A stretch of 64,000 bases of DNA. It comes from Clostridia bacterium (lineage in GTDB: Bacteria > Bacillota > Clostridia > Oscillospirales > CAG-272). A program made the position numbers and the translations under genes. Shown here in pieces: positions 8,608 to 16,859 of the stretch. Under the pieces are notes generated by a model. The model was not told the origin of the DNA. It ran no database searches and saw only the letters and a list, made by a program, of their open reading frames with translations. How positions within the stretch are numbered: the first letter of the stretch is position 1; each line of letters starts with the position of its first letter. Where the stretch lies: contig JAGAKG010000022.1 of the NCBI GenBank assembly GCA_017625755.1, positions 16,476 through 80,475 on the forward strand. The letters are read 5' to 3'.

Positions 8608-10014
8608 ATGAGCGGTTTTTTTGGAGTCGTATCTAAAGAGGATTGCGTTTTTGATTTGTTTTTCGGCACAGACTATCACTCCCATCTTGGCACACGCAGA
8701 GCGGGAATGGTCGTCTACGACAAGACAAACGGGTTTGATAAGGCGTTACATAATATCGAAAATTCTCCCTTCAGAACAAAATTTGATACCGAATCGAATA
8801 CTATGAAGGGCAGTATGGGAATCGGCTGTATTTCCGATTACGAAGCTCAGCCAATGCTCCTTCGCTCCCGTCACGGCACATTCGCCATAACTACGGTAGG
8901 GCGTATAAATAACGCGGAGGAGATAGTCTCGGGTATACTCAAGGGGAACGGTCATTTCTTTGAAATGAGTAACGGCGAGATAAACCCTACCGAGCTTACG
9001 GCGGCGATTATCGACCAGAAGGATAATCTTATCGACGGTATCAGATACGCGCAGGAGATTATTGACGGCTCTATAAGCATATTGCTTCTCACTCCTCTCG
9101 GAATTTACGCCGCTAGAGATAAGCTCGGCAGAACACCTATCGCTATCGGAGAGAAGTCTGAGGGATATTGCGCATGCTTTGAGAGCTTTGCGTATCATAG
9201 CTTGGGTTACCATGACTTCAAGGAGCTTGGTCCCGGAGAGGTAGTAGTTATCACGACCGACGGTGTCAAAACCCTGGTAGCTCCGGGGGAGAATATGAAG
9301 GTGTGTACCTTCCTCTGGGTTTATTACGGATATCCGTCCTCCTCCTACGAGGGAATAAGCGTCGAGCAAATGAGATACAATTGCGGAAAGCTTATGGCGA
9401 GGAGAGATGATGTGGAGCCCGATATTGTTGCGGGAATACCCGATTCGGGTGTAGCGCATGCAATAGGGTATGCGAATGAGTCGGGAATACCCTATTCAAG
9501 ACCATTTGTTAAATATACCCCCACTTGGTCGCGCTCCTTTATGCCCTCAAATCAGAGCAAGAGAAAGCTTATCGCAAAGATGAAGCTACTTCCTATAAAG
9601 GACCTTATCAAGGATAAGAGTTTGTTGCTTATCGATGATTCTATCGTCAGGGGAACACAGCTTCGCGAGACGACCGAGTTTCTCTATGAGAGTGGAGCTC
9701 GTGAGGTGCATATAAGACCTGCTTGTCCTCCCTTGATGTTTAGTTGTAAATATGTCAATTTTTCGCGTTCAAATTCCGATATGGATCTCATAACACGCCG
9801 TGTTATCGCTAAGCTCGAGGGAGAAAATCCGAGCCTTGAGGTACTCAAGGAGTACGCGAACCCCGATAGCGAGAGATATCAGAGAATGGTGGAAATGATA
9901 GGCAAGGAGCTACATTTCACCACGCTAAGATATAACCGTCTTGACGATATGATAAAGGCAACGGGATTGCCTAAGGAAAAGCTTTGTACCTATTGTTGGA
10001 GCGGAGAGGAATAA
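8608..10014 (+). CDS. Amidophosphoribosyltransferase-like protein, Cys-to-Ser at the N-terminus
   Basis: The 468-residue protein has the architecture of PurF: an N-terminal Ntn glutaminase-like domain (about 1-230) and a phosphoribosyltransferase domain with the PRPP loop LLIDDSIVRGTQL. Cys at KVCTFLW, FSCKYV and LCTYCW match the four positions that bind a [4Fe-4S] cluster in Bacillus PurF. Mature PurF exposes a catalytic Cys after Met removal; here the protein starts MSGFFGVVS, with Ser. GAGGTGA precedes this ATG with good spacing, so a mis-called start is unlikely. It may be a non-canonical paralogue using ammonia or a different acceptor. No other purine gene is adjacent. A weak promoter (TACAAT at 8563-8568) lies upstream. 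Confidence 0.85.
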   Translation: MSGFFGVVSKEDCVFDLFFGTDYHSHLGTRRAGMVVYDKTNGFDKALHNIENSPFRTKFDTESNTMKGSMGIGCISDYEAQPMLLRSRHGTFAITTVGRINNAEEIVSGILKGNGHFFEMSNGEINPTELTAAIIDQKDNLIDGIRYAQEIIDGSISILLLTPLGIYAARDKLGRTPIAIGEKSEGYCACFESFAYHSLGYHDFKELGPGEVVVITTDGVKTLVAPGENMKVCTFLWVYYGYPSSSYEGISVEQMRYNCGKLMARRDDVEPDIVAGIPDSGVAHAIGYANESGIPYSRPFVKYTPTWSRSFMPSNQSKRKLIAKMKLLPIKDLIKDKSLLLIDDSIVRGTQLRETTEFLYESGAREVHIRPACPPLMFSCKYVNFSRSNSDMDLITRRVIAKLEGENPSLEVLKEYANPDSERYQRMVEMIGKELHFTTLRYNRLDDMIKATGLPKEKLCTYCWSGEE

Positions 10015-10057
10015 TCCGTTCCGACACAAAATAAATAAATTTTAAGGAGAAATGAAA

Positions 10058-10594
10058 ATGGGAAAGTATTCAGGAACAAAAACAGAGAAGAATCTTGAAG
10101 CCGCATTTGCAGGCGAGTCTCAGGCAAGAAACAAGTATACATACTTTGCGTCTGTCGCAAAGAAAGAGGGCTATGAGCAGATAGCGGCTCTCTTCCTTAA
10201 GACGGCAGAGAATGAGAAGGAGCACGCAAAGATGTGGTTCAAGGAGCTTGAGGGAATCGGTGATACCGCTCAGAATCTGGCTCACGCCGCAGACGGCGAG
10301 AACTATGAGTGGACAGATATGTACGAGGGCTTCGCTAAGGACGCCGAGGAGGAGGGCTTTACCGCTCTCGCGGCTAAGTTCAGACTTGTAGCGGCAATCG
10401 AGAGACATCACGAGGAGCGTTATCGCGCACTGCTTCATAATGTCGAGACCGCAGAGGTGTTCGAAAAGAGCGAGGTCAAGGTTTGGGAGTGCCGCAATTG
10501 CGGACATATAGTTGTCGGAACAAAGGCGCCCGAAATTTGCCCCACCTGCGCGCATCCTAAGAGCTATTTTGAGGTTCACGCAGAAAATTATTAA
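10058..10594 (+). CDS. Rubrerythrin
   Basis: Peroxide-scavenging non-haem iron protein of anaerobes, 178 residues. The N-terminal ferritin-like four-helix domain shows diiron ligands in [24 protein letters not shown] and ERHHEERY. The C-terminal rubredoxin-like domain has CRNCG and CPTCAHP for one Fe(SCys)4 site. The full length matches classical rubrerythrin. ATG at 10058 is chosen because it is 8 bases from AAGGAG; an ATG two codons earlier is only 2 bases from it. It lies 43 bp after the PurF-like gene, so it is possibly co-transcribed, and ends in a hairpin. Confidence 0.95.
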   Translation: MGKYSGTKTEKNLEAAFAGESQARNKYTYFASVAKKEGYEQIAALFLKTAENEKEHAKMWFKELEGIGDTAQNLAHAADGENYEWTDMYEGFAKDAEEEGFTALAAKFRLVAAIERHHEERYRALLHNVETAEVFEKSEVKVWECRNCGHIVVGTKAPEICPTCAHPKSYFEVHAENY

Positions 10595-10600
10595 TAACTG

Positions 10601-10632
10601 TACGGGAGAAGTGAAAACTTCTCCCGTATATA
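10601..10632 (+). terminator. Terminator-like hairpin after rubrerythrin
   Basis: A perfect 12-bp stem TACGGGAGAAGT/ACTTCTCCCGTA with a GAAA tetraloop. The U tract is short (TATATTT). Confidence 0.65.
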
Positions 10633-10633
10633 T

Positions 10634-10662
10634 TTGACAAAATAATTAAAGTGTAGTATAAT
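10634..10662 (+). promoter_or_regulatory. Promoter of the MATE gene
   Basis: TTGACA (10634-10639), 17 bp, TATAAT (10657-10662): full consensus. Confidence 0.85.
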
Positions 10663-10693
10663 TAGTATAAAGAATGATTTTTTAAGGATAGCT

Positions 10694-12022
10694 ATGCAAA
10701 TTCGTTTATCAGACCATTTTTCCTATAAAAAGCTTATACGCTTCACTTTGCCGTCTGTAATTATGATGATATTCACCTCGGTTTACGGGGTAGTGGACGG
10801 AGTGTTCGTTTCTAATTTTGTCGGTAAAATACCTTTTGCCGCGATAAATCTTATAATGCCGTTCTGTATGCTTTTCGGCGCCATCGGCTTTATGGTCGGA
10901 ACGGGCGGAAGCGCTCTCGTTTCTAAAATACTCGGAGAGGGCGACAGAGCAAGAGCAAACAGAATATTCTCGCTGTTGGTCTATTTCTCGATAGCACTCG
11001 GAACTCTGTTTTCGGTTATGGGCGTTGTCTTCATAGAGCCGATATCAATACTGCTCGGCGCAGAGGGTGAAATGCTCAGCGGCTGTGTGATGTACGGAAG
11101 AATACTCTTTTGCTCGCTTATGCCCTTCGTGCTTCAGAATGTTTTTCAGAGCTTTTTGGTAGTCGCGGAAAAGCCGAAGCTCGGACTTGCGGTAACAGTT
11201 GCGGCGGGTGTGACGAATATTATTCTCGACGCGCTCTTTATCGTCGTTTTCAAATGGGGACTTGTGGGCGCGGCGGCTGCAACGGCGACAAGCCAAACTG
11301 TTGGCGGAATTATCCCTCTCGTGTATTTCTTTGTCACTAAGAAAAATCAACTGAAGCTCGGCAGGACGCGCTTTGACGGAAAGGCGCTCTTGCACACCTG
11401 CGCTAACGGCTCGTCGGAAATGATGACAAATATATCTATATCGCTTGTGAATATGCTTTATAATTTTCAACTTATGCGTATGATAGGCGAGGACGGTATT
11501 GCGGCGTACGGCGTGATAATGTATGTAAACTTCATATTTATATCGGCTTTCCTCGGTTATTCGATAGGCTGCGCCCCGATAATCAGCTTTCATTACGGCG
11601 CGGAGAATACCGACGAGCTGAAAAATCTCAGAAAAAAGAGTATTATCATAATCGTTCTGACCTCGGTTCTTATGACCCTGCTCGGTATGGCTCTTGCCGC
11701 CCCGCTCTCAAGCGTGTTCGTGGGGTACGACGCCGAGCTTAACGCCTTGACGCAAAGAGCGTTTATCCTTTATTCCTTCTCTTTTTTGTTGGTTGGCTTT
11801 AATATATTTACCTCGGCGTTCTTTACGGCGCTGAATAACGGATTTATTTCTGCGCTCGTGTCATTTCTCAGACTCTTTCTGTTTGAGGTCGTGGCTGTGC
11901 TTTGCCTTCCTCTCATACTCGGGACAGATGGCGTATGGCTCTCGGTCGTGGCGGCAGAGGGTGTGGCTTTGATATTGAGCATCTCCTGCATGGTTGCTTT
12001 GCATAAAAAATATCGGTATTAA
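10694..12022 (+). CDS. MATE family efflux transporter
   Basis: Polytopic inner-membrane protein of 442 residues with about 12 hydrophobic segments in two homologous halves, as in multidrug and toxin extrusion (NorM/DinF-type) exporters driven by Na+ or H+ gradients. Typical features include TLPSVIMMIFTSVYGVVDG in the first helix and FMVGTGGSALVSKILGEGD in the first half. AAGGA lies 5 bases before the ATG. It heads a transcript with a strong promoter; a cytidylate-kinase-like gene follows after 15 bp. Substrate unknown. Confidence 0.9.
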   Translation: MQIRLSDHFSYKKLIRFTLPSVIMMIFTSVYGVVDGVFVSNFVGKIPFAAINLIMPFCMLFGAIGFMVGTGGSALVSKILGEGDRARANRIFSLLVYFSIALGTLFSVMGVVFIEPISILLGAEGEMLSGCVMYGRILFCSLMPFVLQNVFQSFLVVAEKPKLGLAVTVAAGVTNIILDALFIVVFKWGLVGAAAATATSQTVGGIIPLVYFFVTKKNQLKLGRTRFDGKALLHTCANGSSEMMTNISISLVNMLYNFQLMRMIGEDGIAAYGVIMYVNFIFISAFLGYSIGCAPIISFHYGAENTDELKNLRKKSIIIIVLTSVLMTLLGMALAAPLSSVFVGYDAELNALTQRAFILYSFSFLLVGFNIFTSAFFTALNNGFISALVSFLRLFLFEVVAVLCLPLILGTDGVWLSVVAAEGVALILSISCMVALHKKYRY

Positions 12023-12037
12023 CAATGGAGGCTGTAT

Positions 12038-12655
12038 ATGAAAATAATAACTGTAAGTCGTGAATTTGGAAGCGGAGGTCGCGAGATAGGCAAACGGCTT
12101 GCCGACGAGTTGGGTTTCTCTTATTACGACAAGGAGATAGTTGCGGAGATAGCTAAAAGGCACTCGCTTGACGAAAATTATGTGAGCGTTGCGCTCGACA
12201 GGAGTGTGACGCAGAGCTATCCGCTCCATTTCGGACGCACATTCTCGTATTCGGGCGGTATCTCGAATACATCTGTTCAGCTCTTTGCCGAGCAGACTAA
12301 AATAATCAAGGAATTTGCCGAGGCGGGGGACTGCGTTATAGTCGGACGCGCCGCGGATGTTATATTGAGTGAGTACGATCCCTTTAATCTGTTTGTATAC
12401 GCAAGTATGGAATCAAAGGTAAAAAGATGCCTTGAAAGAGCAGAGGAGGGTGAGAGTCTCAGCGAGCGTGACGCCGCGAAGAAGATAAAGCGGATAGACT
12501 CCGAGAGAAAAAAGATACACGGAATGATATCCGATACGCCGTGGGGTGACAGACGGGGATATCACCTCTGTGTCAATACAACGGGACTTGAGATAAAGGA
12601 GATAGTCCCCGGTGTGCTTCAGTATGTCAACGCGTGGTTCGCGTCTCGGAAATAA
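12038..12655 (+). CDS. Cytidylate kinase-like family protein
   Basis: A 205-residue P-loop protein of the cytidylate-kinase-like family common in Firmicutes. The N-terminal ITVSREFGSGGREIGKRLA gives a nucleotide-binding loop, followed by FSYYDKEIV and CVIVGRAADVIL, and a basic RAEEGESLSERDA helical lid. It differs from Cmk proper, so nucleotide specificity is unproven. GGAGG lies 6 bases before the ATG. It sits 15 bp behind the MATE gene in what looks like one operon. Confidence 0.85.
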   Translation: MKIITVSREFGSGGREIGKRLADELGFSYYDKEIVAEIAKRHSLDENYVSVALDRSVTQSYPLHFGRTFSYSGGISNTSVQLFAEQTKIIKEFAEAGDCVIVGRAADVILSEYDPFNLFVYASMESKVKRCLERAEEGESLSERDAAKKIKRIDSERKKIHGMISDTPWGDRRGYHLCVNTTGLEIKEIVPGVLQYVNAWFASRK

Positions 12656-12684
12656 AAATTACATTTTGAAAGGAAGCTAAAATT

Positions 12685-13263
12685 ATGAATGTGACTATCA
12701 GATTGCTTTTGACCTCATTGATTGTTTTTGTTCCGATAATCGTTGTTATCGGGATAATCGTTTTGGTTGTATTTCTAAAGAAGAAAAACGAAGCCTCAAA
12801 GCCGCAAAACGAGAGTGTTACCCCTGCTACCGAAGAAAAACAAGTAACTGAAGAACAGAAAAGCGAGAAGCCTGCGAGCAGCGGCTATACTTCGCCTTCC
12901 TCAGCCTCCTCGTCGGCTCCCGCAAGTCTCGCCAGAATATTTATAAACGGCGGACGCCCCGCTTCGGGAAACTACTTGGGCTCTATATCCGTGGACTCCA
13001 AGCCTGCCGTTATCATCTCCGCCGCTGAAATTCCGATTGAAATTCCCGTAACAAAGGGTAGACATCATCTCGTTGTTACAGGCGGTATCGAGGGAGACGC
13101 GCGCGTAGACAGGGTTATTGAATTTGATACGACTACCGTTTTTGTTCTTGATATGCCCGGATACGGCGACAGAGACCTCATAAGATATCAGACCATATCC
13201 TATTCTGAATATCGCGCATCCTGCCGCCAATGCGGATATGACCCTAAAGTGAAAAGGATATAA
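12685..13263 (+). CDS. Single-pass membrane protein, unknown function
   Basis: A 192-residue protein with one N-terminal membrane helix (about residues 7-31) followed by KKK, so the long C-terminal part is probably cytoplasmic by the positive-inside rule. A Glu/Ser/Pro/Ala-rich linker (about 35-85) leads to a compact beta-rich domain of about 100 residues. CRQCG near the C-terminus is a single Cys pair. No family is recognised. An AAGGA site precedes the ATG. It closes the MATE/kinase operon, 29 bp after the kinase-like gene, before a bidirectional terminator. Confidence 0.7.
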   Translation: MNVTIRLLLTSLIVFVPIIVVIGIIVLVVFLKKKNEASKPQNESVTPATEEKQVTEEQKSEKPASSGYTSPSSASSSAPASLARIFINGGRPASGNYLGSISVDSKPAVIISAAEIPIEIPVTKGRHHLVVTGGIEGDARVDRVIEFDTTTVFVLDMPGYGDRDLIRYQTISYSEYRASCRQCGYDPKVKRI

Positions 13264-13277
13264 CATATTAAAAAATA

Positions 13278-13318
13278 AAAATAATGCGCTTGCGTTAAAA
13301 ACGCAAGCGCATTATTTT
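13278..13318. terminator. Bidirectional terminator between convergent operons
   Basis: A perfect 19-bp stem containing AATGCGCTTGCGTT and its complement, loop AAA, with A and T runs on both sides. It serves both the plus-strand operon and thiI. Confidence 0.92.
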
Positions 13319-14496
13319 TAGTATTCCGCGACTATATGCTCTGTGTAGAGCGTTCCGAGAGCTTCCTCAACAAGCGCGTCGAAATCGAGCTTTCTCTCCT
13401 GAACGAGAACCTTCTCGAGGTCGGGGCGTGTTTTCGGATGCTTGGGAGTGAATACGGTACAGCAATCCTCGTAGGGGAGGATAGAAGTTTCAAAGGTGTT
13501 TATCTTGCGCGATATCTGAACGATTTCTTCCTTGTCAAGTCCGATACAAGGTCTGAAGACGGGTATGCTTACCGCAGAATCGGTAACGCCAAGCGCCTGC
13601 ATAGTCTGAGACGCGACCTGACCGACGCTTTCGCCCGTGATAAGCGCGCCGCAGTCTCTCTGCTTTGCGATTCTCTCGGCAATAGCCATCATATATCTTC
13701 GGAGAAGGAGAGTGAAATAGTCCTCCTCGCAATGCTTGACAAGCTCCTCCTGAATATGTGTCAGGGAAACTATATGCACATTTATATCTCCCGCGTATAC
13801 TGCCACAAGACGGGCAAGGTCGAGAACCTTTTCCTTTGCTCGCTCGCTGGTGTAGGGGAATGACTCAAAGTGAACCGCCTCGAGCTTCACTCCACGCTTT
13901 GCGAGCATATAGCCCGCGACGGGAGAGTCGATACCGCCCGAAAGCAGAAGCAGTCCGCGTCCGTTGCTTCCCACGGGCATACCGCCCGCGCCCTTTGATA
14001 CGCCCGCCGAGACATACGCGCCAAATTCGCGTATCTCGACCTTGACGGTCACATCGGGATTATGCACATCAACACGGATATTGTTACAAGCGCCGAGAAT
14101 GACTCCGCCTATCTCTCTCGATATCTCCATAGAGTCAAGAGTGAAGGACTTATCCGAACGCTTTGATTCGACCTTGAATGTTCTGCTATTTTTCAGAAAC
14201 GCGGGGATATAATTGCGAACCGTTTCGGCGATAGCATCCATATTTTTTTCGCAGACTGCCGCTCTCGCAACGGTAACTATACCGAAAACGCGTCTCGCCG
14301 CCTCAAACATTCCATCAATATCCGCCGCCTCATCAAGAGCCTCAATGTATATCGTGCTTTGCGCTCTGTATATATCAAAGCTGCCGTATGACTTGGCGCG
14401 CTTTTTCATTTCTCGGCAGAGCATATCCTCAAAATATTTTTTGTTAGCTCCCTTGAGAACTATCTCTCCATACTTACACAGAATTATCTCTTTCAT
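13318..14496 (-). CDS. thiI: tRNA 4-thiouridine synthase ThiI
   Basis: Adenylates uridine-8 of tRNA and transfers sulfur; in many bacteria it also serves thiamine thiazole synthesis. The 392-residue protein has an N-terminal ferredoxin-like and THUMP region (MKEIILCKYGEIVLKGAN onward) and a PP-loop ATPase domain with LLLSGGIDSPVAGY near residue 185. It keeps the ITGESVGQVASQT region and CCTVFTPKHP. There is no C-terminal rhodanese domain, as is usual in Firmicutes, so sulfur should come from an IscS/NifZ-type desulfurase, which is not next to it. The ribosome site (AAGGA) is 17 bases from the ATG, so the start is slightly uncertain. Last gene of a minus-strand operon. Confidence 0.94.
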   Translation of the reverse strand: MKEIILCKYGEIVLKGANKKYFEDMLCREMKKRAKSYGSFDIYRAQSTIYIEALDEAADIDGMFEAARRVFGIVTVARAAVCEKNMDAIAETVRNYIPAFLKNSRTFKVESKRSDKSFTLDSMEISREIGGVILGACNNIRVDVHNPDVTVKVEIREFGAYVSAGVSKGAGGMPVGSNGRGLLLLSGGIDSPVAGYMLAKRGVKLEAVHFESFPYTSERAKEKVLDLARLVAVYAGDINVHIVSLTHIQEELVKHCEEDYFTLLLRRYMMAIAERIAKQRDCGALITGESVGQVASQTMQALGVTDSAVSIPVFRPCIGLDKEEIVQISRKINTFETSILPYEDCCTVFTPKHPKTRPDLEKVLVQERKLDFDALVEEALGTLYTEHIVAEY

Positions 14497-14547
14497 AAAT
14501 TGAGTCCGAATTTTTTCCTTTCCCGCACGCGGCTTGCCGCGCGCCTC

Positions 14548-14871
14548 TTAAAGCTCGTCGCTTTCCTCGCCGTCCTCGCCAATCTCGGCGTTTTCTATTG
14601 CCTCAAGCTCCTCCTCCGAGAGAGGTCGGATAAGCTCGCGGGCTTTTTCTATATCGTCCTTCATAACGAATATGTCCGCCCCGAAGAGAGAATAGCCCGC
14701 TATTACCTTAACGGCAGAGCCGCTTCCTCTATCCTTGGAGAAATAAGGGATTTTTGCTCCCTTGAGAATACTTTCTATAATAGCTAACTGAACATTGTCG
14801 GTTACAGTTACAAGAAGCTCAAAATTGTCTGGGTGTGTGCTTACCTTGTCAAGTCCGAAAAAGCTGTCCAT
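14548..14871 (-). CDS. DUF2007-type putative signal-transducing protein
   Basis: A 107-residue protein with a single alpha/beta domain resembling DUF2007: TDNVQLAIIESILKGAKIPYF, then AVKVIAGYSLFGADIFV. The family is proposed to bind small ligands; function is not established. The C-terminus is very acidic (EEELEAIENAEIGEDGEE). A near-perfect AAAGGAGGT lies 7 bases before the ATG. It sits 57 bp after the exonuclease gene and upstream of thiI on the same strand. Confidence 0.75.
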   Translation of the reverse strand: MDSFFGLDKVSTHPDNFELLVTVTDNVQLAIIESILKGAKIPYFSKDRGSGSAVKVIAGYSLFGADIFVMKDDIEKARELIRPLSEEELEAIENAEIGEDGEESDEL

Positions 14872-14928
14872 AAATAACCTCCTTTTGCCTTACGGCTATC
14901 AAAATTTGTGCAGGAAAACGGGGGTGTA

Positions 14929-16011
14929 TCAATCACGGTAATAATTAGGGAAAAGAACATTCCACACCTTTCGGCAGGCAAATGTGTCGGCGATAGAGGA
15001 GTGAGGAACGCCCTCCCACTCTATTCCGAAGCACTCCATCGCGTCAATAAGAGACGCGTGTTCAAGCTCGGGACGATGCTCGTGAATGTATCTTACATAT
15101 TCGTTTGCGCAGCAGCGAATCTTGGAGTGAAGAGCTTCTCGCTCCTCCTCGGTGTCGTATATGTATTTGATATGGCTGAAGTCGGTGGATACACCGTAAG
15201 CGATAATGTTCTTCGCTCCCTCAAAGATCTCCTTGATTCGGGGAATGAGGTCTGTGAGCAGAGGAGCATCCTCGACCATAGCAGGTGTTATTCCGTGTAT
15301 CTTCTCGGTTCTGTTCCACTTTTTCGTATGCTCGGGCTTAACGAGCGTATCCATAACCAGCTCACCGTTTCCGTCGATTATAGTTATCGAAAGAATTTCG
15401 TCGTGGTCATAAAATCCGGTCAGCTCAAGGTCGAAAAAGAGAACCTTTTTTCTCTCCATATTGTAGTGCGCGCTTCTGAGTCTGTCGCCCTCGGCGCGTC
15501 TTATCGCCATCTCTCTCTCGTAGCACTTTTCACAGAGCTTTTTCTTGAAGCGGACGAACTCGCCGCATCTTACGCACATAAGCGGCAAGCGCTTAGCGGT
15601 CTTTTTATCGTAGAAAAAGAGAATTGAACGGTCTGCCTTGTAGGTGAACGCCACAGGCTCCTCAACGACCTCGTAATTCATCTTTTGCAATCTTTCTTCA
15701 GTGTAAAAATTGCAGGCGGCGGCGCGCTTTACGCTCATTCTTTCGATTACCGTGCCGCTTTGGAGAGTGTATGTTTCCTTTCTTGATGTGGGACTGTACC
15801 ACATCTCAACGGGAGCCTCTGTCACTCTTTCGGGATGGAAATAATATATAATACTGCCGTTTTCGGACACCTCAAAGGCAACAGGCTCTCCCGAGGGCAT
15901 AAGGTGAAGCTCCGAGAGTGTCTGACGCGTGAGATAATTTTTCGAGTCAGCGTCCTTACGGCTGATTGCGTGGATAACTGCGCCTGAGCGAAGTGTCATT
16001 TGCTTTTCCAA
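14929..16011 (-). CDS. DEDDh 3'-5' exonuclease with duplicated N-terminal module and zinc ribbon
   Basis: Three parts are visible in 360 residues. First, two about 58-residue repeats (about 6-64 and 82-140): both begin TLxSGxVI and share EPVAF and a YYF/FFY core. Second, a four-Cys zinc-ribbon (CVRCG and CEKCY, about 146-163). Third, a DnaQ-like exonuclease with FFDLELTGF (Asp194, Glu196) and the C-terminal HSSIADTFAC motif giving the DEDDh His and Asp. It probably trims DNA or RNA; substrate unknown. The start is read as TTG at 16011, 6 bases after GGAGG. Starting at the in-frame ATG at 15999 would leave that site too far away. First gene of the exonuclease-DUF2007-thiI unit. Confidence 0.8.
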   Translation of the reverse strand: MEKQMTLRSGAVIHAISRKDADSKNYLTRQTLSELHLMPSGEPVAFEVSENGSIIYYFHPERVTEAPVEMWYSPTSRKETYTLQSGTVIERMSVKRAAACNFYTEERLQKMNYEVVEEPVAFTYKADRSILFFYDKKTAKRLPLMCVRCGEFVRFKKKLCEKCYEREMAIRRAEGDRLRSAHYNMERKKVLFFDLELTGFYDHDEILSITIIDGNGELVMDTLVKPEHTKKWNRTEKIHGITPAMVEDAPLLTDLIPRIKEIFEGAKNIIAYGVSTDFSHIKYIYDTEEEREALHSKIRCCANEYVRYIHEHRPELEHASLIDAMECFGIEWEGVPHSSIADTFACRKVWNVLFPNYYRD

Positions 16012-16104
16012 GATCAACCTCCGAAAATATGCGTGATTGCATAATAATATGGTGTCGGCGCGGGGGAAAGAATATTTTTCTCCCTTACGACAACAACAAA
16101 TCTT

Positions 16105-16133
16105 ATTATACCATACTAAATCTCTTTTGTCAA
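16105..16133 (-). promoter_or_regulatory. Promoter of the exonuclease-DUF2007-thiI unit
   Basis: On the minus strand TTGACA (16128-16133), 17 bp, TATAAT (16105-16110): full consensus, about 95 bp before the TTG start. Confidence 0.85.
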
Positions 16134-16198
16134 TGCGGATTACCAACATAATTCGATATAAATATTATTATATTTTTATTATATTTCCAAACAGGTAA

Positions 16199-16227
16199 TT
16201 GACATTCACTCGATAAAAGTGTATAAT
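16199..16227 (+). promoter_or_regulatory. Promoter of the PRTase-aspS unit
   Basis: TTGACA (16199-16204), 17 bp, TATAAT (16222-16227): full consensus. Confidence 0.88.
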
Positions 16228-16265
16228 AAGAGTTGTATGAAATTTTTTTAGGAGAGTGACCTATA

Positions 16266-16829
16266 ATGGAACGCAAATATTACAGAATGAATATCGCAGG
16301 ACTTTGGCGTGAGCTTCCGATATGTCCCATCAATGATAAGCTTATGATAGCGGGCTTCGTTATATTCGGAGACCCCGAGCTTACCACGGCTTGCGCGGAA
16401 GCGCTTCTTGAGAAAGCCCCCGAATACGATTACCTCATTTCGGCGGAAGCAAAGGGAATACCCCTTGTTCACGAAATGGCAAGACTTGCGGGAAATCAAA
16501 AATATTTTCTCGCTCGTAAGGCGTCCAAGCTTTATATGACGGGTGTGTTTGAATGTCATGTCCGCTCAATAACGACGGCTAAAGAACAGACTCTTTATCT
16601 CGACACGGCAGACGCCGAGCTTATGCGTGGAAAGAGAATACTTATTGTTGACGATGTTATCTCAACGGGCGAGTCGCTCAGAGCTATTGAGGAGCTTGTT
16701 GCAAAGGCAGGCGGAATAGTATGCGGAAAAATGACGATACTCGCGGAGGGCGAGGCTTGCAACAGAGAGGATATCACATATCTCGAGCCGCTTCCGCTCT
16801 TTGACAGCAACGGAAATCCGCTTAAATGA
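16266..16829 (+). CDS. Phosphoribosyltransferase, adenine-PRTase-like
   Basis: A 187-residue type I PRTase resembling Apt. The PRPP-binding loop ILIVDDVISTGESL is intact, and YDYLISAEAKGIPLVHEMA fits the purine PRTase core. Salvage of adenine or a related base to the nucleotide is the likely reaction, but xanthine or a regulatory PRTase cannot be excluded. AGGAG is 11 bases from the ATG, slightly long. aspS follows after 30 bp and probably shares the transcript. Confidence 0.8.
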   Translation: MERKYYRMNIAGLWRELPICPINDKLMIAGFVIFGDPELTTACAEALLEKAPEYDYLISAEAKGIPLVHEMARLAGNQKYFLARKASKLYMTGVFECHVRSITTAKEQTLYLDTADAELMRGKRILIVDDVISTGESLRAIEELVAKAGGIVCGKMTILAEGEACNREDITYLEPLPLFDSNGNPLK

Positions 16830-16859
16830 CTTGAATAAAAACCAAGGAAGGTAGAAACA

